NCBI GenBank assembly: GCA_034359265.1 | Contig: CP136893.1 | Coordinates: 18,853,001-18,917,000, forward strand | DNA: 64,000 nucleotides | Direction of reading: 5' to 3' | DNA from: Canna indica | Lineage: Eukaryota > Streptophyta > Magnoliopsida > Zingiberales > Cannaceae | Part shown: positions 10,058 to 18,713 of the stretch, one piece after another | Layout: each line of letters opens with the position of its first letter | Position numbering within the stretch: position 1 is the first letter of the stretch | Notes under the pieces: generated by a model | Databases searched by the model: none | Seen by the model: only the letters and a program-made list of their open reading frames with translations | Told to the model about the DNA's origin: nothing | Made by a program: the position numbers and the translations under genes

Positions 10058-13000
10058 TTATTCTTCATCATCTGAATAATAGTCTTCGAATTCTTCTTCT
10101 TCTTCCTCTTCTTCCTCTTCTTCCTCTTCTTCATCTTCTTCATCTTCAGCTTCCTCAATTTCATGATCGTCATCATCAGCATATTCAACTTCTAATTGAA
10201 TTGACGTTGTGTCTGCATCCTCGAGTATTGGAATAATACGATCCACAGCAGGAATATCTTCTTCTTGATAGAAACCAGGAGGATCATTTTCTCCTACTAT
10301 CGGATCAATTTTTCCTCTACCTTTTGTCTTACAGACTACACGCCAATCTGCTCTATCTTTATTTCGAGCCGGATACTTCGCGTAATATACTTGTTCGGCT
10401 TGTGATGCCAATATAAAAGGCTCATTTGCTGCCAATTTCGATTTATAATTAACCTCAACAAGTTTGTATTTTGGATGAACTTTCATGCCCCTTTCTGTTG
10501 TATCGAACCAATGACATCTAAATAGGATCACTGATTTCAAGCCGAAGTAGTGCAACTCTATCACTTCTTCAATCAGTCCATAAAAATCCATATCACATTC
10601 AACATAGGTTGTCCCTTTCACGCAGACCCCAGCATTCATCGTCTTCTTTGCAAATGAATATTCAACCGTGTGAAATTTATACCCGTTAACAAAATATCCG
10701 CTATAGCACGACACAAGTCGCGACGGTCCACTAACAAACTCAAATATTTTTTCATCTATTTCAGCTCTGTGATCTTTGCTGTAAGTCTGAATCCAAGTAG
10801 GGAAATCACGATTCTGTAATCTCTCCAATTCTTGATCGTTGTGAATAGAGTATTTTTGCACCATCTCAATGTCAAATATTTCAATGAATTGTTCAATCTC
10901 TGGACAATTGAGTAATACATACAAGTGTGCCAAATGATACTCTTCATCGCTTAAGTGTCGAGATGGACGAGAACCAAAAGCACGACCAGAGTGACAAAAT
11001 ATATTTAAACGTCCATCTGAATGTCGAACACCCCCATCGTCGTTACGTGGAAGACGATCAAATCTTGTCTGTATTGTCGATTCAAAGTAAAATGAGCAGA
11101 ATGTTGAAATTTCTTGGATGATATACGATTCAGATATTGATCCTTCAACAGCTGCGGTGTTCTTTACTTTTTTCTTCAGACGATTCATGTATCTTTCAAA
11201 TAAGTACATCCAACGATATTGAACGGGGCCACCAACTCGTGCCTCGTATGCCAAGTGTATCGGTAGATGCTCCATCGAGTCAAAAAATGCAGGAGGGAAA
11301 AACTGCTCCAGCTTGCATATGATTTCAACAATATTATTTTCAAGTGTTGACATATCTTCGACTCGAAGGACATTTGCACAGATGCTTCTAAAAAACATAC
11401 TTAATTCAGTCAACGGACCCCAAATATTATCAGGTAGAAGATCTCGAAATGCGATCGGAAGTAATCTCTGCATGAATACATGACAATCATGGCTCTTCAT
11501 CCCTGATATTTTGCAATCATCGACGTTCACACATCGAGATAAGTTTGAAGCATATCCATCGGGTAATCTGAGTTCTTTTACCCATTGACAAACATCTTTG
11601 ATCTGTTGTTTATTTAACACATATAGGGCCTTCGGTTTCAGATATCGTTCGTTGACCTCTTGTAACTCCAACTCTGGTCTTTTACAAAGTATTTTCAGAT
11701 CATGTCGGGCTTTGACATTATCTTTAGTTTTTCCAGAAATATCCATCACAGTGTTGAAAATATTATCAAACACATTTTTTTCAATGTGCATGACATCTAA
11801 ATTATGTCGAATCAATAATGAACTCCAATAGGGCAATTCCCAAAAGATACTTTTTTTCACCCAGTTGTGTGTTTGGCCAAAACCTGACACTCTTTCATTG
11901 CGACCGAATACTATATCTGGAAGTGCTGAAACACGTGCTAACATTTGTTCACCAGACAACATCGGTGGTGGCCCATCTCTTTCGACTCTGCCCTTAGTAA
12001 ATTTATTACGATTCCTTCGATACTGGTGATGAACCGGTAGGAATCGACGATGACAATCAAAGAATGAGATTTTTCGTCCGTTCTGAAGACTGATTGATTT
12101 AGAGTGTTCCATACAATACGGGCAAGAGAGTCGGCCGTGAGTGCTCCAACCCGACAACATGCCGTACGCGGGGAAATCATTGATTGTCCACAAGACCGCG
12201 GCCTTTAAATTGAAGTTTTGCTTCCGATGACAATCATAAGTGACAGCTCCCTCAGTCCACAATGTTTTCAATTCATCTATCAAGGGTCTGAGAAATATGT
12301 CAATTTCTTTTCGCGGGCCCTTAGGACCCGGAATAATCATCGAAAGATAAATAAATTCATCTTTCATGCACATTGACGGTGGCAAATTATAAACTGTCAA
12401 CAGCACTGGCCAAACTGAATAAGGAGTTGCAGAATGCCCAAACGGATTAAAACCATCTGTGCACAATCCCAATCTGATATTTCTAGTATCCATAGCAAAT
12501 GAAGGATAACATGTATCCAAATGTTTCCATGCTTCACTGTCAGATGGATGAGTCATTACTGTATCATCACGACTTCTTGCATGCCAACTCATGTAGGGGG
12601 CTGTCTTTTCCGACATGAATAATCTTTGAAGCCTCGGTGTTAGTGGAAAATACCGAAGCACCTTAAACGGGATATTTTTCTGTCGGACCGATTTCTTCTC
12701 CTTGTAACGAGGGTGTTGACATACAGGGCATTTATCCAACTGCACATTTTCTTTATAATATAAAATGCAGTTATTTTGGCACGCGTGTATTTTTTCGTAC
12801 CCAAGCCCCAATTTTCTCATTAGCTTTTTAGTCTTATAAAAAGTAGGCTCAAACTTGTTATCAGTAGGCAGCATTCCATTAATCAATCCAGCAATCCGAT
12901 CATACGCAACTCCGCTGATATTACAATCGGCCTTGATGTTTAAGAGCTGTGTCATTGCTGAAAACCTAGTGTATTTAGGACAATTCTCATACAAAGGTTC

Positions 13001-13366
13001 ATCGGCAGCTTTCAACATCTCGTAAAATTCTGCAGCTTCTTTATTCGGTAATTCAATCTCTACCGCAGCCCCTACTTCTGTGATATCAACCGCTGTAGTA
13101 TCTGGTGGGACTGATGTCTGAAGAACTGGCCGATCAACATTATCATTCAGGTGGAATTGACCCCCAAGACTATCAAGTATCATAGTTCTATAAGGATTAC
13201 ATTGACCGGATGAAGAAGCACCAGCAGAGGAAGATTCACCATATGTCTGAACGACAGGATTGCTCGACGTCCCGACTTCGCGTGACTCCCCGTGACAAGT
13301 CCATAGAAAATATCTTGGTGTAAATCCTTTGGTATATAGATGCAGAGTGACAGTCTCCCGATCCAA
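10058..13366 (-). pseudogene. TNP2-like CACTA transposase, N-terminally deleted but otherwise open
   Basis: One open frame of about 1100 codons covers the end of the N-terminal transposase-associated domain (LDRETVTLHLYTKGFTPRYF), the TNP2 core (Transposase_21; SWHARSRDDTV, LGLCTDGFNPFG, LSCPYCMEHSKS), DUF4218 (SHDCHVFMQRLLPIAFR, FFPPAFFDSMEHLPIHL) and DUF4216 (ELHYFGLKSVILFRCHWFDT), ending in a run of Glu and FEDYYSDDEE. A 525-bp deletion near 13410 removed the start codon and first 60 or so residues; the frame upstream hits a stop, and the first in-frame ATG is at 13183. Unlike the sister copy, it keeps Gln (LASQAEQVY) where that copy has a stop. It would need an alternative start to make a transposase. 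Confidence 0.88.
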
Positions 13367-13487
13367 AAATCGGCCATTCGAACAAATGCGGCACGGACAT
13401 CGGATTTGATGCGTACGTGAAACATATCAACTCGTCGGATGGATGATTATTTTCTAAATGTTTTGAGACAGTTCGAGTCCATATTGG

Positions 13488-13722
13488 ACGATTTCGGCGC
13501 GCGTCCGAAGTGGACGATTCCGGCGCGAGTCCGAATTGGACGATTCCGGCGCGCGTCCGAAGTGGACGATTCCGGCGCGAGTCCGAATTGGACGATTCCG
13601 GCGCGCGTCCGAAGTGGACGATTCCGGTGCGAGTCCGAATTGGACGATTCCGGCGCGAGTCCGAATTGGATGATTCCGGCGCGCGTCCGAAGTGGACGAT
13701 TCCGGCGCGCGTCCGAAATTAA
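13488..13722. repeat. 26-bp minisatellite in the CACTA 5' region
   Basis: About nine units of GGACGATTCCGGCGCG followed by (A/C)GTCCGAA(G/T)T, alternating between two variants. A matching array lies at 46600-46835 in inverse orientation and a decayed one at 53680-53825. It lies upstream of the transposase and probably belongs to the promoter or leader. Confidence 0.9.
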
Positions 13723-13811
13723 TCTAAACCCTAATAATTAATCTAACAAATTAAACAATTAATCTAAACAATTAATTAACATTTATAAAATAATTAATTA
13801 ACAATTTCAAA

Positions 13812-13817
<6 letters not shown>

Positions 13818-13853
<36 letters not shown>

Positions 13854-13960
13854 CGGCGCCGGAGTCCACCCTCCGGCGCCGGCGTACAGTGGCCGGACAC
13901 ACTGTCCGGCCACTGTAGAAGGTCCGGCGGCGGCCATAGGCCGACCGCCGCCGGCCGAAA
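13818..13960. repeat. (TA)n tract followed by GC-rich hairpins
   Basis: A TA dinucleotide run of about 17 units abuts GC-rich inverted repeats such as CAGTGGCCGGACA...TGTCCGGCCACTG (13-base arms, 3-base loop) and TTCCGGCGCCGGA. The same block is at 46380-46500 in the other copy. Such strong hairpins next to an AT tract could shape element transcription; this is an inference. Confidence 0.8.
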
Positions 13961-14204
13961 CCCTAGAAATAGGGTTTCGGTCGGATTTTAATATCTCCGG
14001 CCGAAACCGTATAGGCCGGCCGATCAACATACCGGCAGCAGCGGCAGCGGCGCGGCGGCGAGAGGCGTCGGCGAGAGGCGTCGGCGAGAGGCGTCGGCGT
14101 CGGCAGCAGCGGCAGCGGCGGCGAGTGGCGTCGGCAGGAGGCGGCGGCGGCAGCAGCGGGAGGAAGAAGGGTCGGGCGCGAGAGCGTGCCCTATATAAAC
14201 TTAT

Positions 14205-14490
14205 CAGCAACGGCTCACTCGCCCGTTAGAAAGCCGTTGCTGATAAGTTATCATCAGCAACGGCTCACTTATCCGTTAGCAAGCCGTTGCTGAAAATTAA
14301 AAAATCAGCAACGGCTAGCCTTTCCGTCCGAAAGCCGTTGCTGATAATTAAAATAATCAGCAACGGCTCGGTTTTCCGTTAGAACGCCGTTGCAGATACA
14401 GATATCTGCAACGGCTAGGGCGGCCGTAAGAATGCCGTTGCAAATAGCAACGGCTTGAGCGGCCGTTGCTGATAGCCGTTGCTGAAGACC
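14205..14490. repeat. CACTA subterminal repeat array (5' side of copy A)
   Basis: Six or so palindromic units of ATCAGCAACGGCT, 5-8 bases, CCGTT and AAGCCGTTGCTGAT, mirroring 45830-46115. It lies directly inside the terminal CACTACTAGAAA repeat. Confidence 0.88.
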
Positions 14491-14879
14491 AAGTTTCTAG
14501 TAGTGTTTTTATTTTATTTTTATTTTTTGGTTGAAATTACAATTCTGCCTCTACCTTAAGTGGTTCACTAAACCTTCTCTATCTCATCCAATCCAAGTTC
14601 GAATTCGGATCTGATTGAACCGCTGGACTCCACTCTGAGAGTCTGAGCCCTCTTTAAATACGTGATGAATAAAATATTTTGTCATTTAAATTTATAATTA
14701 AGAAAATTTCTAGAGTGTCCGGGTCTCACCTCAAGTTAAGCGTCAACGCTCAAGCCCATGCGCACCATCTCACGTCACATGCAACCCGCTGAAATAAATA
14801 TACATAAAATGTTTTAGCGGGTATTACATGTTGGCAGCCAGCATCGTCCTGTGCTAGTCATCGGGCTCCGCTTCTTCAC

Positions 14880-15180
14880 CATGGAAGAAGAAGAAATGTT
14901 GTAGCAGTTGGGAAGAAGAAGAAAGATTGCAACAGTTGGGAAGAAGAAGAAAGATTGCAACAGTTGGGAAGAAGAAGAAAGATTGCAGCAGTTGGGAAGA
15001 AGAAGAAGAAGAAGAAAGGTTGTAGCAGTTGGGAAGAAGAAGAAAGATTGCAACAGTTGGGATAGAAGAAGAAGAAGAAGAAGAAAAGTGGGGAGGAAGA
15101 AGAAGAAAGGTGGTAGCAATTGGGAAGAAAAAGAACGAGAAATGTGGGGAGGAAGAAGAGAAGAGAGAGAAGAAAGTGGG
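14880..15180. repeat. GAAGAA-rich minisatellite, unit about 28-30 bp
   Basis: Units of CAGTTGGGAAGAAGAAGAAA followed by GATTGCAA repeat about seven times with GAA-number variation. It lies in the right arm of the Pack-MULE opposite the C/T-rich left arm (5600-5720), with which it can partly pair. Frames open through it are artefacts of the repeat. Confidence 0.85.
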
Positions 15181-15209
15181 GTCATATATAGTTTTTTAAA
15201 AAATATATA

Positions 15210-15394
15210 TATTTATGAATTCGTCAGTCATGCAAGCGTCGTTTACCTCAACGTCAGCTAAGTTGAGACGGCGCTTGACGATTTGGTAGGTGACATAAAC
15301 GAATGTAAAAGTTTTGCATTTACAAGCGAATTTTGAAATCCTGGGTAAAACGTAAAATTTCTGCAAACATTATAATTTTTTTGTCTAATTTCCC
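15210..15394 (-). repeat. Right terminal inverted repeat of the Pack-MULE
   Basis: Reverse complement of 5404-5590; ends TCTAATTTC next to the direct repeat TAATATTAAT (15395-15404). Confidence 0.85.
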
Positions 15395-15499
15395 TAATAT
15401 TAATTTTATACTTATTTTCTTCTAATCTATACACTAAACAAATAATAAATATTAATTTATCCTTTATATATACTTTCTCTCATGAAGCAATAAAATATA

Positions 15500-16556
15500 G
15501 GAAAAATTGACAAATCTAACTCATACTTTGACGAAATTAACAAATCTAATCCGTTTTTTAATTTGCATCAATTATAACCCATACTTACGAATTTACATCA
15601 ATTCTAACCTCTCGTCTACTTACTATTAATCGTCCCGTTAGTTGCTGACGTGGCATCCTAGTCAGCAACTTGGTTTATATTTTTTAATTTGAACTTGTCA
15701 CGTCAGCCTATTCCAAAAGAATAATATAAAAAAAATATTAAGTTGATTTTTTTTGGGAAAATTGACAAATCTAACTCATACTTTAACGAAATTAACAAAT
15801 CTAACCCACCTTTTAATTTGCATCGATTATAACCCGTACTTACGAATTTACATCAATTCTAATCTCTTGTCTACTTGTTGTTAATCGTCCGATTAGTTGT
15901 TGATGTGGCATCCTAATCAGTAACTTAGTTTATATTTTTTTAACCTGAACTTGCCACGTTATTCCAAAAGAATTAAAAAAATATAAACTAAGTTGAATTT
16001 TTTTAATCCGAACTTGCCACGTCAGCCTATTGGTGTGGCCACCAGCACCATGATCACCCCCAGCGGTGCGCTGGGGCAGTTTCACTTCCCAGCGCTGAAG
16101 GGCAAGGTCTTGAAGTCAGGCCCGTGGCTTATTTCCACTCTCTACTACTCGCCTTCACCCTCCGTCGACAGCAGGTGCCGCTCCGGTCGGAACTCGTCGA
16201 TGTCGGTGTTGCGCGTGTAGGGTGAAGGTGACATCGGAAGTGCCCCAGCGCATCGTTGGGGGTGATCATGGTGCTGGTGGCCACACCAATAGGCTGACGT
16301 GGCAAGTTTCAATTAAAAAAATTTAACTTAGTTTATATTTTTTTTAAATTCTCTTGAAATAACGTGATAAGTTCATATTAAAAAAATGTAAACTAAATTG
16401 CTGAATAAGATGCCACGTCGGCAACTAACAGGATGATTAACAACAAATAAATAGAGTTAAAATTAATATAAATTCATAAATATAAATTATAATTAATGTA
16501 AATTAAAATGTACGTTAAATTTATTTATTGCGTGAGTTAGATTGATCAATTTTCGC
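15500..16556. mobile_element. Foldback/MULE-like element with duplicated left arm and inverted captured fragment
   Basis: The left arm (AAAATTGACAAATCTAACTC...) occurs twice in tandem, at 15500-15752 and 15755-16000. The right arm (16290-16556) is its inverse, ending GATCAATTTTCGC. Between the arms a GC-rich segment is itself an inverted pair: GTGTGGCCACCAGCACCATG at 16033 and its complement near 16260-16290, around a spacer of about 150 bp. The GC-rich piece looks like captured gene DNA of unknown origin. No TSD was found. Confidence 0.75.
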
Positions 16557-17276
16557 TAGTGAAAATATATATCTCGTTGAAGAGTAGAAAAGGCATGTGA
16601 CGGAAGCAATTAAGCAAATATCCAAAAGTTGAAACAGTCCGGCCTTTCAGCAAGAGACGTTTTTGGCCAACAGACAACAGAGCATTGTTCTTCAATAATA
16701 TAACACGTATACACAATGCTACTGCTGTTGACAAGAGGCCACGCGAATGCCACCAAAATGGCACATCAAGCATCCTGCCTCACATGCTGACTCTTGTCAC
16801 GAAGAATCTTGACCATTAATTTATTCAACAATATTCTTGGGACCCTAAACAACAGCAAATGTCAACGTCCAAAGGTGAAAGGACCACATTCACTTCTCCC
16901 GTCTCAAAGAAGTCGTCCATGGGCTACTTTTGTTCTTCATTTGGAAGTAGGAACTCACAACTCACGTGCTCAGAGATCTCAACAACATCAACTTCGAAAA
17001 CGTATTTGACAAGTAAAATAACAAAATATCAGCCAGTACATAGATTCCTGGATACAATAATCTAAATCCTATCTAATTTAAAGTACAATCTGGCAAATAC
17101 ATTCCTTTCTTTCTATGTGTGAATCATTTTCTCCGAGAAATCGAAACATCAGAATACTGTCAGTTACCTTCTTTCCTTTAACAAACTACTATTATGTACA
17201 GTGAGATCTACGTAGATGTTACCTCCAACTGTTTGCCTTTTGCTTTGAAACATGGAGCTTCCATCTCTGCCGTCAG
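16557..17276. other. Region downstream of the STICHEL-like gene
   Basis: No coding exon recognised. It probably contains the 3' UTR of the minus-strand gene on its right side. Confidence 0.4.
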
Positions 17277-17349
17277 CTAGTGATGCAGAAGAGCATGGCA
17301 ATAACTAGCGCTGCGATCTTCCACGATCCGGCTGCTTCTGTTCCCAAGC
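17277..17349 (-). CDS. Candidate last exon of the STICHEL-like gene
   Basis: If the strong donor AG|GTGAGT at 18717 is used, an acceptor ...GTCATAG at 17350-17351 continues the phase and gives a 23-residue tail ending at TAG 17277-17279; the total CDS of 2877 bases is divisible by three. The alternative is termination at the TGA inside that donor (18714-18716). The intron would be 1.37 kb and hold the MITE at 17611. No conserved family motif is seen in the tail, so this rests on splice grammar alone. Confidence 0.35.
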
Positions 17350-17610
17350 CTATGACAGCATCGTTGAAAATTAAAGCGCATCAGAAGTGTGCTGGAGAGA
17401 ATCTCGTTTCAAGTCCTGGGTGAAATGACACGGCAACTGATAAATGTTACACCAGATGACCTTATTTCTTGGGAAAGAGAAATTAAACAGGAAGCCATCT
17501 CTGTTACTAATCATCTGTCAAGTTCATGGTCATTTGAAGCATCACAAATATGAATATCCTATGGGATTCCATCATTTTAGATAATAATACAAATTAAAAA
17601 ACGAGTTCTA

Positions 17611-17997
17611 GAGGTGTTTGGTTGAACGGAAGAGATCATGAATAAATTAGTATTCTTGATGCTCTACTGATTTCCTTATTTGATTGTAAACTATGACAAA
17701 GAATAAGTGGGTCACCAAGAATAGGCAAATAATACGATGGATGAAAAATATTATTCCTTGTACATCAAGAATATATCAAGCCTAATTTTATTATTTAAGA
17801 TTAATGAATTATTTTTCAATTAATGCATTTTTTATATTTTTTAAGTTAATATTTGATTTTTAAAAACTATTTTACACTAATCCATGTAGTTATCCCTAAC
17901 CTATTCTTTATGTCAACCAAATAAGTAACATTATTCCTTATCTTTGTCATCGTTATCTATTATCATTCCTTGTAATTTCATTCTAACCAAACACCCC
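17611..17997. mobile_element. MITE, PIF/Harbinger (Tourist)-like
   Basis: The ends (GAGGTGTTTGGTTGAACG and TTCTAACCAAACACCCCA) are inverted copies with the GGTGTTTGGTT core common to plant Harbinger MITEs. It is about 390 bp, AT-rich inside and without coding potential. The expected 3-bp TTA/TAA TSD is not clear, so the superfamily is tentative. Confidence 0.6.
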
Positions 17998-18713
17998 ATT
18001 TAGGTTAATCTTCTTAATTCTCTTATAATCTTACTTCTTAGCGCAATGGCATTAACTGATTATTTGTTTTGCATGGTCTGACTTTACAATTGACATGCTC
18101 CAGTTAATGCAATAATTATGGCCACCATTAAACTTGATTACTTTCAGTCTAGAATTTAAGTTTCTTAATTGAATTTACTTTCAAAATCTCCAGAGGAACC
18201 TGGGAAAAGTTCCCTCAACATGTGAAGCATGGATATTGAAGTTACCTTTGTTATCTGCACTTTCTAGATTCAGTTTTCAGTCAGACTTCATAAAGTCCTT
18301 AGTCTCATGAAAAATCCTTTGTTAAATACCAAAGTAATACATGTCTAGCATCACCAACCATGGAATTTCAGAAAGCATAACTTAATGTTTTTCTGGCTGC
18401 TGCCTTTGGTTTTCCTTAACAAGACAAATATCACAATTGCCTATTACTATTAAACTCTGAATAGTTGTGTTAAATTGCATGGGCATGCATACAACAGAAA
18501 AGACACGAGGAAAAATAGTAATTAATTTCATCTTCAATACACCAGTAGAATATACAATAGATCAGAATATATAGGCAACATGGAAAATAACAAGCTAGTA
18601 AAACAGACAGATAAATGGCATGACCTATTATTAGTTAAGAAACAAAAGTTTCTTTCTATAATAAGAAGATGAGTCTGATCATTTGTAAAGGCGATATTAG
18701 GGAATTCAGTCAC

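Larger units (their letters stand above)
8692..14505 (-). mobile_element. CACTA (En/Spm) transposon, copy A, internally deleted, 5.8 kb
   Basis: Both ends read CACTACTAGAAA inwards (8692 on plus, 14505 on minus), flanked by a 3-bp TSD TTT. Subterminal palindromic arrays of CAGCAACGG...CCGTTGCTG lie at 8715-9090 and 14205-14490. It encodes a TNP2-like transposase (10058-13366, minus) and the remains of a second gene (9390-9982, minus). Compared with the copy at 45813-53126 it is nearly identical but lacks two blocks, of about 525 bp and 977 bp, which account for the 1500-bp length difference. Confidence 0.95.
6660..14828 (-). mobile_element. Solo Gypsy-type LTR (about 2.35 kb without the nested CACTA)
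   Basis: On the minus strand the LTR runs from TGTAATACCCG (ending at 14828) to GGGGTGTGACA (starting at 6660), the terminal signature of many plant Gypsy LTRs, flanked by a perfect 5-bp TSD TGTTG (6655-6659 and 14829-14833). No primer binding site, gag-pol or second LTR is present, so it is a solo LTR. It carries a tandem array (7195-7440) and an ATTTCAGC-rich array (7980-8115). The CACTA at 8692-14505 splits it. Confidence 0.86.
5404..15394. mobile_element. Pack-MULE with long TIRs, carrying two gene fragments and a nested solo LTR plus CACTA
   Basis: The left end 5404-5590 and right end about 15210-15394 are inverted copies: GAAATTAGA, TTTGCA(A/G)AAAT, TTACGTTTTAC, ACCAAATCGTCA and CAACTTAGCTGAC all recur in reverse complement. 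A 10-bp direct repeat TAATATTAAT flanks it (5394-5403 and 15395-15404). It is AT-rich, so slightly less decisive than the other TSDs. Long TIRs, a 9-10-bp TSD, GC-rich host-gene pieces and no transposase define a Pack-MULE. Removing the nested LTR and CACTA leaves about 1.8 kb. Confidence 0.85.

Noticed and set aside
13488..13722. Regular 26-bp direct repeats as a possible CRISPR array
   Set aside because: Units are contiguous without unique spacers and lie in a plant transposon.
13439..13741. Open frames through the 26-bp repeats (also 46575-46877)
   Set aside because: They are translations of a minisatellite in the CACTA leader; open on several frames because the unit lacks stops.
13794..14210. 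138-codon Arg/Ala-rich frame in the CACTA leader (also 46108-46509)
   Set aside because: GC-rich hairpin and TA repeat DNA read by chance; ends in an Ile-Tyr run from the TA tract; not upstream of any splice into the transposase.
14814..15261. Open frames of Phe/Leu/Ser or Lys/Glu/Arg
   Set aside because: Produced by the GAAGAA minisatellite on either strand.
15491..16565. Target duplication AAAATATA around the foldback element
   Set aside because: The right copy is six bases away from the TIR end, and the words are AT-rich; not a reliable TSD.
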